DNA of 64,000 bases from Homoserinimonas aerilata (GTDB lineage: Bacteria; Actinomycetota; Actinomycetes; Actinomycetales; Microbacteriaceae), in the NCBI RefSeq assembly GCF_006716125.1, contig NZ_VFOM01000001.1, forward strand, positions 1,178,001 through 1,242,000, written 5' to 3'. The notes below the pieces were generated by a model, which ran no database searches, was not told the DNA's origin, and saw only the letters and a program-made list of their open reading frames with translations. The translations under genes and the position numbers were made by a program. Positions 43,914 through 52,054 of the stretch are shown one piece after another; within the stretch, counting starts at the first letter, position 1, and each line of letters opens with the position of its first letter.

Positions 43914-44078
43914 GGGAATCTCCTTTGATCGAACGAATCCGGCGCCGGATGTCCGCCGCCGGGACCAACCCGATCGATCGTAATCGAGATGGCCCCCGAA
44001 TAGGGGTAGACAAGTTAGCCCCGCGTGTGTCGGATGATCCCGGCCGGATGCGTGCTGTCGCGAGAGGCGAGTCCGCGA

Positions 44079-44084
44079 TAGATT
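44079..44084 (+). promoter_or_regulatory. Leaderless -10 element for the YitT-family gene
   Basis: TAGATT, six bases (CGGCCG), then the GTG at 44091. Confidence 0.5.
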
Positions 44085-44090
44085 CGGCCG

Positions 44091-44741
44091 GTGAATCCTT
44101 CCTCCCCGCGGGTACCGCGAGCGCCACAGACGACGCAGCCGGGCGCCCCCGCTCGCCCGCACCGCCCCTGGGAGGATGCCGTCGCCCTCGTGACCGGTTC
44201 CGTTGCGATGTCGTTCGGCGTGGTGCTCCTGAATGCGGTGGGCGCGGTGACGGGCGGGCTCGCCGGCGTGGCGTTCCTGATCAGCTATTCCTCGGGCTGG
44301 ACGTTCGGGCTCGTGTTCTTTCTGATCAACATCCCGTTCTATGTGCTCTCGCTGATGCGCATGGGGGTGGCGTTCACGATTAAGACGCTGTGTGTGGTCG
44401 TGATGATCTCGGTGCTCACCTCGGTGCATCCGCTGTTCTTCTCGATCGAATCGATCGACCCGTTCTATGCGTGCATCCTCGGCGGCATGTTCATGGGGCT
44501 GGGGATGCTCATCCTGTTCCGCCACAGGGCGAGCGCCGGCGGGTTCGGCATTCTGGCATTGTTCCTGCAGGACCGCTTCCGGCTCAGCGCGGGCCTCGTG
44601 CAGTTGGGGTTCGACGCGGTGATCGTGCTGCTGGCCCTGCTCGTGGCGGCTCCGATGATCGTGCTGGCTTCAGTGTCGGGAGTGGTCGTGCTGAACGTGA
44701 TTCTGGCGATGAACCATCGACCGGGGCGCTACCTCGGCTGA
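44091..44741 (+). CDS. YitT-family membrane protein
   Basis: Membrane protein of 216 residues with five or six transmembrane helices after a Pro-rich cytoplasmic N terminus of about 28 residues. The pattern NAVGAVTGGLAGVAFLISYSS with small residues, and LFRHRASAGGFGILALFLQ in the second half, match the YitT/DUF161 family. The C-terminal DUF2179 domain of many YitT proteins is missing, so it is the short form. Function unknown. The GTG start sits six bases after TAGATT. It converges on hxlR. Confidence 0.8.
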   Translation: MNPSSPRVPRAPQTTQPGAPARPHRPWEDAVALVTGSVAMSFGVVLLNAVGAVTGGLAGVAFLISYSSGWTFGLVFFLINIPFYVLSLMRMGVAFTIKTLCVVVMISVLTSVHPLFFSIESIDPFYACILGGMFMGLGMLILFRHRASAGGFGILALFLQDRFRLSAGLVQLGFDAVIVLLALLVAAPMIVLASVSGVVVLNVILAMNHRPGRYLG

Positions 44742-44778
44742 GGCCGCGACGCCCACTCGAGAGAGCGCCGCCCCCGGG

Positions 44779-45126
44779 TCACCGAAGCTCGGTGCGCTCC
44801 GCTCGCGCCTTGCTCCAGTTCACCAGGGGATGCAGGAGCGAGATGAGCTGCCGACCTGACGCCGTGAGTTCGTAGGCGATGGAGACAGGCGTCGTCGGCT
44901 GCACGTCGCGTGCGATGAGCCCTTCGGCTTCCAGCTCTTTGATCCGTGCCGTGAGCATCCGGTCGGAGATGCCGGAGACGAGTGCGCGGTACTCCGAGAA
45001 GCGTCGGGCGCCTCGGGCTCCGGCCAGGAGGATGGCCGCGTTCCATTTGCGGCCCGCCAGTTCGGCAGACACCTGAAAGCGTCGGCATTCCTCGTCATCG
45101 ATGTGGGCGAACTCGGCGTCACTCAT
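44779..45126 (-). CDS. HxlR/DUF24-family transcriptional regulator
   Basis: Winged-helix regulator of 115 residues of the HxlR family. It has the family start with a single N-terminal Cys (DDEEC14RRFQVSAEL), the GRKWNAAILLAG segment, and the recognition region GISDRMLTARIKELEAEGLI. In B. subtilis YodB and CatR an N-terminal Cys in this position senses quinones and diamide; Cys14 is the only Cys here and could play that part. The gene is divergent from a flavin oxidoreductase, and a YodB-like box lies 12 bases before its ATG, suggesting autoregulation. Confidence 0.88.
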   Translation of the reverse strand: MSDAEFAHIDDEECRRFQVSAELAGRKWNAAILLAGARGARRFSEYRALVSGISDRMLTARIKELEAEGLIARDVQPTTPVSIAYELTASGRQLISLLHPLVNWSKARAERTELR

Positions 45127-45138
45127 GGGGACCTCGCT

Positions 45139-45153
45139 TACTATTGGTTAGTA
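45139..45153. promoter_or_regulatory. YodB-like operator (TACT-N7-AGTA) at the hxlR start
   Basis: TACTATTGGTTAGTA is an inverted repeat of the form TACT-N7-AGTA. From memory the B. subtilis YodB box is TACTATTTGTAAGTA, a match at 13 of 15 positions. It covers the probable -10/start region of hxlR and faces the divergent oxidoreductase. Confidence 0.6.
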
Positions 45154-45282
45154 GCTTACCGCCCGCTGGCATCCGCTCACAAGCTTTGGCATCGTGGTGC
45201 TTGGCGGTGTCCGCGCTCGAAGCATCGGCCGTTTCTGACCATCCGCGACCCACCCGACAGCACGCAACGCATTGGAGACATC

Positions 45283-46326
45283 ATGCAGATAGGCGCCTAC
45301 AGTTTCGGCGACACCCAGCTCGACCCGGATGGCAGCACGCGTTCGACCGCGGAGGCCATCCGCAACCTGTTCGACGCGATTGTGCACGCCGATCAAGCCG
45401 GCTTGGACTATTTCGGCATCGGCGAGCACCACACCGTGAGCATGCCTGCGTCGTCTCCGGGTACCGTCATTGCGGCGGTGGCAGGGGCGACGAGCCAGAT
45501 CAAGCTGGGCAGCGGTGCCAGCATCATCAGCACGGATGATCCGGTGCGGGTGTTTCAGCAGTTCGCGATCGCCGATGCGGTGTCCGGCGGCGGCCGCGTC
45601 GAGATCACGGCAGGGCGGGGCTCCTCGGTTGAGACCTTCCCGTTGTTCGGCTACGACCTGCGCGACTACGACAGGCTCTACTCAGAGAAGCTCGAGCTGC
45701 TGATGACGATCAACGATGCGGACTCTGAGCGGGTGACCTGGTCGGGATCCGTTCGCCCGAGCATCGACAACCTCGCCGTGGTGCCGCGGCCGGTGAAGGG
45801 GCGCCTGCCTCTCTGGCTCGCCACGGGTGGCAATCCGTCGTCCTCTGTGCGCGCCGGCCAGCTCGGCCTACCCATCTCCTATGGAATCATCGGGGGACAG
45901 CCACACCGCTTCGCACCACTGGCTGAGTTGTATCGGCAGTCGGCGGCCCAGGCCGGGCACTCGGGTGACGACATCCGGGTCTCTGTTGGCGCGCTCGGTT
46001 TGATCGCGCCGACGAAGGAGGAGGCGCTGGAGCGTTTCTATCCGGGCTGGCGCAATCTGAACATCGAGATGGGCAGGCTCCGCGGTTGGTCCGCACCCGA
46101 CAAGCGCAACTACGACATTCAGGCGCAAGCCCCCGGCGCTTACTATGTCGGCGACCCTGATGACGTCGCGGAGCGGATCGTGCACCTGCACGGCTACATG
46201 GGCCACATGCGGCACTTTCTGCAGATGGATATCGGCGGGCTTCCGCAGGAGCACTTCCTGGAGTCGCTCACCCTGCTGGCCACCGAGGTGAAGCCCCGCG
46301 TCAAGCGACTCCTCGCAGCGAAATAG
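45283..46326 (+). CDS. LLM-class flavin-dependent oxidoreductase
   Basis: Luciferase-like monooxygenase-fold protein of 347 residues. LDYFGIGEHHTVSMPASSPG near residue 45 and the LGSGASIISTDDPVRVFQQF block are characteristic of the F420/FMN group; VEITAGRGSSVETFPLFGYD follows. It likely uses reduced FMN on an aldehyde, quinone or xenobiotic. The frame is open from 45103, but the ATG at 45283 with GGAG upstream begins the homology. Its divergent partner is an HxlR regulator, which in other bacteria often controls a quinone or nitro reductase next to it. Confidence 0.88.
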   Translation: MQIGAYSFGDTQLDPDGSTRSTAEAIRNLFDAIVHADQAGLDYFGIGEHHTVSMPASSPGTVIAAVAGATSQIKLGSGASIISTDDPVRVFQQFAIADAVSGGGRVEITAGRGSSVETFPLFGYDLRDYDRLYSEKLELLMTINDADSERVTWSGSVRPSIDNLAVVPRPVKGRLPLWLATGGNPSSSVRAGQLGLPISYGIIGGQPHRFAPLAELYRQSAAQAGHSGDDIRVSVGALGLIAPTKEEALERFYPGWRNLNIEMGRLRGWSAPDKRNYDIQAQAPGAYYVGDPDDVAERIVHLHGYMGHMRHFLQMDIGGLPQEHFLESLTLLATEVKPRVKRLLAAK

Positions 46327-46354
46327 CAGCTCCGCGCCAGACGGGTATGTGCGT

Positions 46355-48052
46355 TTAGAAGTCGCGCCCCCGGCCACCCATTCCCGCAAAAACGGCATGA
46401 AGTAGCGGCAGCGCCGACCCGAAGATCAACACCCAGCCGAACACGGGTTCGGATTCTTTGAGGAATATCCCACCAAAAAGCAGGGCCGCGAAGAGAAGCG
46501 CCGACACCCCCTTGAGAACAAGCTTTTCGAGAGCGCGCAAACGACGTTCGATCCCCGGGATCTCCATCGAAAGCCGGCCCCGCTGCACCAGCGTGCTGAG
46601 CTCATCCAGCTGCCCGGGCAGTCGTGCGATCACACCGGCTGTGGCAACAACCTGGTCGAACACAGCACGGGCAGCCGCACCGCCCGCGTTACTGCCGAGG
46701 CGTGCCGCATACGGCTCAATCGCGGTCCAGATATTGAATGCCGGGTTCAGTGAGGTGCACACACCCGACGTCACCGAGACCGCGCGAATGATCAGCAGCA
46801 GATCCTCGGGAAGCTGGAACGGCATCGTGCGCATCGTGTCACCAAACTTTTTGGCAAAATCACGGAACTCGTGCGGGTCAACATTCTGCAGCTCAGCAAA
46901 ACCCAAACCCCCGAAACGGTCAAACAGTTCGCCCAACGCCCGCTCAAGCGGGGCACTCTCTGCAGAAGGCAACAGCATCCCCATGGCACGGATGCTCGAC
47001 ACAAGCCCCTGAGAATCACGCGCCGCGACCGCGATGACCAGTCGCTGCAGGCCAGACTTCAACGTGTCAGGCACTTCGCCCATCATGCCGAAGTCGACGA
47101 AGGTGAGCGCCCAGCCGGTCGCGGGGCCGCCGGCAGCGGGGCTGTGGGGTGTCACAAAAATGTTGCCCGGGTGGGGGTCCGCATGAAAGAAGCCGTGCAC
47201 GAAAAGCTGGTCAAACATTGCACTGGAAAGCCCAACAGCAACCGCCGCCGGGTCGATGCCAGCCGCGATGAGACTTTCGCGGTCATTGATCTTGATTGCT
47301 GCGACGTCGGAGAGGGCGAGTACCCGCCTCGTGCTGCGCTCCCACACCACGGTCGGGGCTCGCACCCCCGGGTTGTCCGAGAAGTTCTCGGCAAAACGCT
47401 CAGCGTTGGCACCCTCATGCAGGTAGTCGATCTCCTCCATGCTGACCGCAGCGAACTCCTTCACGAGCGCAGGAAGATCCACCCGCCGTGAAATGGCTGC
47501 GACGCGGTTCAGCCAGCCGGCAACCTTGCGCAAGGCGGCAAGGTCGACTGCGACGATCGCGTCGATGCCTGGCCTCTGGATCTTCACCACAACATCCGCG
47601 AAACCCATGAGCTCGGCGTCGGCCGGCGACAACCTCGCCCGATGCACCTGGCCGAGGGACGCAGCAGCGATCGGTGACGGGTCGAAGAACGAGAAGGCAC
47701 GCTCCAGCGGCACTCCCAGATCTGTTTCGGCGAGTGTGCGAACCTCCGCGAAGTCTGCGGGAGGCACCTCATCTTGAAGCCCCTCAAGCTCGCTGGTTAT
47801 CTCCGTGGGAAGAACATCAAGCCGGGAGGACATGAACTGGCCGACCTTGATCATCAGCCCGCCCAGGTCAAGAGCCAGAGCGTGAAAGTGTCGGGCAATA
47901 CCGCCAGCCCTCTTCGCGCGCCCCCGCCACGACAACCGCGCCAACCCGACGCGGGGCAGCACCACCTCGAACCACCATTCCTGGGCGATATAGCGTGCAG
48001 CGAACCGCAAAATTCGCCGGTACCGGGCGCGCAGGTGCCGATCTGTGCTCAT
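46355..48052 (-). CDS. ABC1/AarF/UbiB-family atypical kinase
   Basis: Membrane-associated atypical kinase of 565 residues. The KxGQ motif is LMIKVGQFMSSR, the Ala-rich nucleotide loop region is IAAASLGQVHRA, the invariant Lys is in VVKIQRPGI, the catalytic HADPHPGNIF and the metal motif FVDFGMMGE follow. Two transmembrane helices near the C terminus (LLFAALLFGGIFL and WVLIFGSALPLLHAVF) anchor it. In proteobacteria UbiB supports ubiquinone synthesis; the actinobacterial role is unclear. The ATG at 48052 has AGGGAGA upstream. Codon usage looks less GC-rich than in neighbours. It follows padR by 43 bases. Confidence 0.88.
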   Translation of the reverse strand: MSTDRHLRARYRRILRFAARYIAQEWWFEVVLPRVGLARLSWRGRAKRAGGIARHFHALALDLGGLMIKVGQFMSSRLDVLPTEITSELEGLQDEVPPADFAEVRTLAETDLGVPLERAFSFFDPSPIAAASLGQVHRARLSPADAELMGFADVVVKIQRPGIDAIVAVDLAALRKVAGWLNRVAAISRRVDLPALVKEFAAVSMEEIDYLHEGANAERFAENFSDNPGVRAPTVVWERSTRRVLALSDVAAIKINDRESLIAAGIDPAAVAVGLSSAMFDQLFVHGFFHADPHPGNIFVTPHSPAAGGPATGWALTFVDFGMMGEVPDTLKSGLQRLVIAVAARDSQGLVSSIRAMGMLLPSAESAPLERALGELFDRFGGLGFAELQNVDPHEFRDFAKKFGDTMRTMPFQLPEDLLLIIRAVSVTSGVCTSLNPAFNIWTAIEPYAARLGSNAGGAAARAVFDQVVATAGVIARLPGQLDELSTLVQRGRLSMEIPGIERRLRALEKLVLKGVSALLFAALLFGGIFLKESEPVFGWVLIFGSALPLLHAVFAGMGGRGRDF

Positions 48053-48095
48053 CAATTCTCCCTGACGCCGCTGCCGCCGCGGGGGCGGCATCCGA

Positions 48096-48614
48096 TCATT
48101 CGCGGGCCAGGATCGCGTAAATCTTGCGACGGGCCTCATCGATGACGGTGACCGCCTCCTGAGCCTGCTCGATGGTACCCCCGCGCACAACCTGCACGAC
48201 GGCGTGGGCAAGGTTCGCGGCGGCCTTCGGCAAAACCTTCGACCGCGTGCCGCTGTCACCCGCCGTTGCCTCCCACGGTGCGGTGCGACTGCTCGCGGCC
48301 TCGGCGCTACCGCTTTCGGTGAGCGAGTAGGTCTTTCTGCCGTCTGCCTCCTCGGCAAGGATGAGGCCTTCGTCTGCAAGCAGCTGGAGGGTGGGGTAGA
48401 CCGAGCCGGGGCTCGGCTTCCAGGTGCCGTTGCTGCGCTTCTCTATCTCACGAATGATCTGGTAACCGTGCATCGGCCCCTCAGTGAGGAGTGCCAAGAT
48501 ACCGGCGCGAACATCGCCTCGCCCCATCCTCGGCGCAACCCTCCGCTCGAACTCAGAATGCAGATTCTCGACCGTCTCCCACAGGCCGAAGCCCGGTTCG
48601 TGTGCGCTGCTCAT
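48096..48614 (-). CDS. PadR-family transcriptional regulator
   Basis: PadR regulator of 172 residues. The winged helix is clear: VRAGILALLTEGPMHGYQII, then REIEKRSNGTWKPSPGSVYPTLQLLADEGLI, and the wing EADGRKTYSLTESG. The C-terminal dimerisation helix region is about 80 residues long, as in subfamily PadR-s2. Its neighbour on the same strand is the UbiB kinase, presumably its target and operon partner. A possible operator lies upstream at 48672-48699. Confidence 0.88.
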   Translation of the reverse strand: MSSAHEPGFGLWETVENLHSEFERRVAPRMGRGDVRAGILALLTEGPMHGYQIIREIEKRSNGTWKPSPGSVYPTLQLLADEGLILAEEADGRKTYSLTESGSAEAASSRTAPWEATAGDSGTRSKVLPKAAANLAHAVVQVVRGGTIEQAQEAVTVIDEARRKIYAILARE

Positions 48615-48671
48615 GATGATCCCGTTCCGTGAGGGTGAGGGCCGTCGCGGGCCCCTGTTGAATCCCGACGA

Positions 48672-48699
48672 TACATCGTTGGGGCGTGTTAGCGATATA
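48672..48699. promoter_or_regulatory. Candidate PadR operator
   Basis: TACATCG (48672-48678) and CGATATA (48693-48699) are an imperfect inverted repeat (6 of 7 pairs) around 14 bases, about 60 bases before the padR ATG. The spacing and A/T content resemble PadR sites, but the match is loose. Confidence 0.3.
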
Positions 48700-48788
48700 G
48701 GCCAAGCATTGTTCTCACAGCGTCATCTCAGCATCCAAGGGCAGGGTCGACCTCACAGAATCCGGATGTGTCGACGAAAGGCTTCGTG

Positions 48789-49064
48789 ATGGACCTGTGG
48801 GCGCCGGTGACGGCTGCCTTCGGGGGAGAAGGCTGGTGGGGGATCCTGTTGTTTGTTCCGGTGCTGCTCGCTGGGCACGTGTCGGAGGTCGCCGTCGGGT
48901 ACGGCTTGTGGCGTCGCACAGTCGAGCGCCCTTCGAGTAAACGGGTGTGGCGTGTTGCCGCAGTTTCGGGGGTGGTTGCGGTCGCCTCCCTGGTCGCCGC
49001 GATGATCTGGGTGGGCACCTACGCCGCCCCACGGCTTGCCGCCGATCTCGTGCATCTGCTCTGA
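48789..49064 (+). CDS. Small two-helix membrane protein
   Basis: Protein of 91 residues with two hydrophobic segments (WGILLFVPVLLAGHVSEVAV and VWRVAAVSGVVAVASLVAAM) joined by a basic loop. I do not recognise a family. GAAAGG stands seven bases before the ATG at 48789; a GTG at 48768 is the other possible start. It is divergent from padR and could be part of the same regulatory unit, but nothing in the sequence shows this. Confidence 0.55.
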   Translation: MDLWAPVTAAFGGEGWWGILLFVPVLLAGHVSEVAVGYGLWRRTVERPSSKRVWRVAAVSGVVAVASLVAAMIWVGTYAAPRLAADLVHLL

Positions 49065-49126
49065 CGAGCTCCGGGCGCAATAGGCGCTGAAACCAAGGCC
49101 CGCCTGCGGCCTGAGGGCATATGAAC

Positions 49127-49149
49127 TAGCCTGCATGAGAACGTCTCAT
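49127..49149 (+). promoter_or_regulatory. Candidate promoter with operator-like repeat
   Basis: TAGCCT (49127-49132) resembles a -10; directly after it ATGAGA-ACG-TCTCAT (49135-49149) is a perfect inverted repeat placed at the expected transcription start of the following membrane-protein gene. Confidence 0.35.
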
Positions 49150-49243
49150 AGCCGTCGGTGGTTTTATCGAGGTGAGAAGCGCTTGCAAGCATCATCGTTG
49201 CTCCCCAGCGATGACCGCACGACATGCAGAAGGGCGAGCACTC

Positions 49244-49756
49244 ATGGCGAAGACCTCGGAGGCAACTGCCACCCAGAATCTGTCGATTCTGCCGGGTGCG
49301 ACCGTGATCAGGCGCATACGCCGCATGGTCGTCGCCGTGGCGCTCGTGATCTTTGCATACTCGGTGTTCGTGCTAGCCAGCAGGGGGTACTGTCCCGGAG
49401 GGTCCTCGGGGGATGGTGGCTTCGTCGACTCCTCCGGAGAAGCGACAGAGACTGCGCCTTTGTGCATGCAGTTGACCCTCGGGCCTAGTCCCTTGGTGTT
49501 CGTGGCACTCGTGGTTATCGTCGTCGCCGCGATCACTCGCGTGCTCCGCAAGACACAGGATGAGCAGGCAGCAATCCGGATGCTTGACAAGGCGATCCTT
49601 CTGATCGTGACGGTGGCCGTCGCGTCGGTTGTCATCAGTCAGGTGTGGTTCTGGCAGATTCCGCTGACTGACTGGGACGGCGCCGGCTACTTCTTCATCT
49701 TCCCCTTCCCTTTCGGCCTGGTGAACGTCGAAGTCACACCGTTGCTAATCGGCTAG
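49244..49756 (+). CDS. Hypothetical membrane protein with three helices
   Basis: Protein of 170 residues with helices at about residues 28-45, 83-102 and 118-138. The loop after helix 1 (GYCPGGSSGDGGFVDSSGEA) contains one of two Cys; the second is in APLCMQLTLGPSPLVF, so a disulfide in the extracytoplasmic loop is possible. The C terminus is hydrophobic (YFFIFPFPFGLVNVEV). No family is recognised. The ATG at 49244 has AAGGGCGAG upstream; the frame begins at 49172 but the earlier part is not membrane-protein-like. Confidence 0.65.
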   Translation: MAKTSEATATQNLSILPGATVIRRIRRMVVAVALVIFAYSVFVLASRGYCPGGSSGDGGFVDSSGEATETAPLCMQLTLGPSPLVFVALVVIVVAAITRVLRKTQDEQAAIRMLDKAILLIVTVAVASVVISQVWFWQIPLTDWDGAGYFFIFPFPFGLVNVEVTPLLIG

Positions 49757-50000
49757 AGATCTATGCGACCGACACGTATCGCGCGGTTCACCAGAAAGGC
49801 ATCAACGACTGAGTTGAGCATCGCCCGGGATCTCGGATTTTCCCACTTGCAGAGATTCGCCGGAAGCATCAGACTGCTATCGGATCGGACATACATGCCG
49901 CCCACGGAACCGTCGGATTACCGAGCGATTTCAGACGCTGGTCGTTGATAGAGACGAAGCACGTCATTCCTTACCGAATGGCCTACTTCAAGGAGTCTCT
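49757..50000. other. Gap of 244 bases without a convincing gene
   Basis: A 61-codon frame at 49763-49948 has no ribosome binding site and no recognisable domain. The stretch looks less GC-rich than its surroundings and may be a decayed remnant. AAGGAG at 49990-49995 belongs to the next gene. Confidence 0.5.
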
Positions 50001-50302
50001 ATGACCTGTCACAAACTCGCCTACTCGTCGCTTCACCAAGCTGGTGAGGCGCTGATGGCCATCAGTCGCATTGAGGATCCTCGTCGCCGCGAGTGCGGAG
50101 TTCATCCCTGCTCCACGTGCCATGCATGGCACCTGACATCATCCAATGGCGCCGAGCGGAACCGCTGGACCAGCATGGCGCTAAAGAGAAAACGGAGCTC
50201 GACGCTGAATATCGAGCCGCTGCATGGCGCAAGACGCAAGATGATCAGGGGCTCGACGGTGGCCATGCCGGAACTTCCCACACCCTAATATGTGCAGGAT
50301 GA
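50001..50302 (+). pseudogene. Small zinc-ribbon-like gene, apparently frameshifted
   Basis: The ATG at 50001 has a strong AAGGAG five bases upstream. The first 48 codons read sensibly and end in a likely metal motif, C33-x3-C37-x2-C40 followed by HAWHLTSS. After about base 50144 this frame becomes basic and low-quality, while the next frame (+2) gives a normal charged protein (RAEPLDQHGAKEKTELDAEY) up to a TGA at 50300-50302. This suggests a single frameshift near 50130-50170, real or a sequencing error. Function unknown; a similar Cys/WHLT ending is known from small phage- and plasmid-type proteins. Confidence 0.5.
50286..50291 (+). promoter_or_regulatory. Leaderless -10 element for the DMT transporter gene
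   Basis: TAATAT, seven bases (GTGCAGG), then the ATG at 50299. Confidence 0.5.
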
Positions 50303-51231
50303 TGCACTTGTTCGGGCGGGTCCGTTTGCTGTCGCTGAGCCGCCAAGAGGTGGCGCTCCTGGCGATCACAGCCGTGTGGGGCGGAACATTCCTGCTCGTG
50401 CATATAGCGATGATGCACAGCGGGCCGATGTTCTTCGTCGGCGTGCGTTTCCTGCTGGCCGGCGTCATCGGTGCGGTCGTCTTCAGCCGCTCACTGCGCG
50501 GGATGACACGGCTTGAGCTCGGCGCCGGTGCGGCGATCGGCGTGATGATCTTCTTCGGCTACGGCCTGCAGACTGTCGGCCTGCAGACGATCAACAGCAG
50601 CACATCCGCGTTCCTGACGGCCCTGTATGTGCCGCTGGTGCCGTTTCTGCAGTGGGCGGTGTTCCGCAAGCCGCCGAGCGTGATGGCGCTGCTGGGGGTT
50701 GCGTTCGCCTTTGTCGGTCTGCTCCTGATCGCGGGACCGGACGCCCTGCGGGTGGGGCTGGGCCCGGGGGAGATCGCGACGCTCATCAGCACGATTCCGA
50801 TCGCGGCGGAGATCATCCTGATCAGTGTCTTCGCGGGCAAGGTGGATCTCGGGCGTGTGACTGTCGTGCAGTTGCTGGTCTGCGGGGTGCTCGCGTTCGC
50901 GGCGATGCCTGTCGTGGGCGAGTCGGTTCCGGACTTCTCGTGGGCGTGGGCCGGCGCCGCAATCGGCCTCGGCGTGGCGAGTTGCCTCATCCAGGTGACG
51001 ATGAACTGGGCGCAGAAGTCGGTCTCGCCCACTCGCGCCACGATCATCTATGCGGGCGAGCCCGTCTGGGGCGGCATCATCGGTCGCCTCGCCGGCGACC
51101 GCCTGCCCGGCATCGCGCTCCTGGGCGCCGTGTTCGTCGTGTTGGGTGTGCTGGTGAGCGAGCTCAAGATCCAGCCGCGACGCCGCCCGAAGGGTGAACC
51201 GGGTGGCGTCCCGGGCGATAGTGACGCCTGA
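50299..51231 (+). CDS. EamA/DMT-family transporter
   Basis: Ten-helix drug/metabolite transporter of 310 residues, built from two EamA repeats. LAITAVWGGTFLLVHIAM and FVGVRFLLAGVIGAVVF are in repeat 1; RATIIYAGEPVWGGIIGRLA in repeat 2 contains the usual Pro-Glu pair. It exports or imports a small metabolite that cannot be inferred. The frame has ATGs at 50290, 50299 and 50302; 50299 is chosen because TAATAT stands seven bases before it. It overlaps the end of the broken small gene by four bases. Confidence 0.85.
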   Translation: MMHLFGRVRLLSLSRQEVALLAITAVWGGTFLLVHIAMMHSGPMFFVGVRFLLAGVIGAVVFSRSLRGMTRLELGAGAAIGVMIFFGYGLQTVGLQTINSSTSAFLTALYVPLVPFLQWAVFRKPPSVMALLGVAFAFVGLLLIAGPDALRVGLGPGEIATLISTIPIAAEIILISVFAGKVDLGRVTVVQLLVCGVLAFAAMPVVGESVPDFSWAWAGAAIGLGVASCLIQVTMNWAQKSVSPTRATIIYAGEPVWGGIIGRLAGDRLPGIALLGAVFVVLGVLVSELKIQPRRRPKGEPGGVPGDSDA

Positions 51232-51239
51232 GCTGGCGT

Positions 51240-51255
51240 CCGGCCACGGGGCCGG
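51240..51255 (+). terminator. Possible terminator after the DMT transporter
   Basis: CCGGCC and GGCCGG around a four-base loop, followed after nine bases by TTTT. Confidence 0.4.
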
Positions 51256-51313
51256 CCGGTCATGCTTTTGTTCGCGGATGCTCATGGTCACGCCGTTCGG
51301 GCCGTCGCCCGCT

Positions 51314-51319
51314 TAGCAT
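51314..51319 (+). promoter_or_regulatory. Leaderless -10 element for the 133-residue membrane protein
   Basis: TAGCAT, six bases (TGCCCG), then the GTG at 51326. Confidence 0.5.
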
Positions 51320-51325
51320 TGCCCG

Positions 51326-51727
51326 GTGAGCGGTTCAGACTTTCTCGGCCCCCTGCTGGAGCTGTTCTCGTGGATCGGTCTGACGCTCGGCGCCGCGTGT
51401 CTCGTGGTTGCTCTGATCATCCGTGCGGTGAGCGGACGCTGGGTGGAGACGACCGCTGTCGTCGTGCACGAGTCAGGGTCGGCGGCGGCGCGCTGGCTGG
51501 CAGATGACGGCACCATTCATTCTCGGCCGCTCGATCCTGCGGAGGCGGCGCAGCTGACGGCATCCGACGATGTGATGGTCTTCGTCAGCGTCGTGCGGCC
51601 CGAGCGGATGCGTCTGCACCGGCGCGGCGGTGGCGAGCAGACCCTCATGTTCCTGGCTCTCCTGCTCGGCGGTGTCGGCATCGTGGCCTCCGTGGCGTCG
51701 TTCGTCCTGCAGCTCATCCCCGAGTGA
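51326..51727 (+). CDS. Hypothetical membrane protein with two helices
   Basis: Protein of 133 residues with a helix at about 8-32 and another at 106-130, enclosing a 70-residue soluble loop (AVVVHESGSAAARWLADDGT and later VFVSVVRPERMRLHRRGG). The topology, with both ends on one side, resembles DUF3592-like membrane proteins, but I cannot confirm the family. The GTG at 51326 is set by a TAGCAT six bases upstream. No operon partner is evident. Confidence 0.65.
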   Translation: MSGSDFLGPLLELFSWIGLTLGAACLVVALIIRAVSGRWVETTAVVVHESGSAAARWLADDGTIHSRPLDPAEAAQLTASDDVMVFVSVVRPERMRLHRRGGGEQTLMFLALLLGGVGIVASVASFVLQLIPE

Positions 51728-52054
51728 GTCGACAGCCGAGCGGCCTGACGGCGGCGAGGACTACGTGTACTCGCCCGTCTGGGCGGCTCACCACCGGTGA
51801 CAGTCTTTACTGTTTCGCTTCTGGCTGGCTCACTGCCGCAAGGCCGCGTATGAGTGCACGCGGCCCTGAAGCACGACGAGGCAGGGAAACTACCCTGGTG
51901 AGTGCGCACCGACAGTTCACCAACGCGACACACTTCCCACCATCGCGAGTCGTGACCGGGATACCTGGCGTCCCTAGTCTCACCTGAGACCCGGCTGATG
52001 CAGCGTTCGATGAGTCGGGCCTATTTCCTTGCCTCCACAAGAAAGGCCGCACTC
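51728..52054. other. 327-base gap upstream of phnD
   Basis: No gene is seen. It holds a short palindrome ACAGT-CTTT-ACTGT (51800-51813), an inverted pair TGGTGA (51896-51901) and TCACCA (51917-51922), and the promoter candidate at 51952-51980. Either repeat could bind a regulator of the phosphonate operon. Confidence 0.5.
51952..51980 (+). promoter_or_regulatory. Candidate promoter of the phn operon
   Basis: GTGACC (51952-51957) and TAGTCT (51975-51980) lie 17 bases apart, predicting a leader of about 70 bases that includes GAAAGG before the phnD ATG. Confidence 0.4.

Noticed and set aside
51915..51925. Possible PHO box (GTTCACC) upstream of phnD
   Set aside because: Only one half-site matches; the direct repeat expected of a PHO box is missing.
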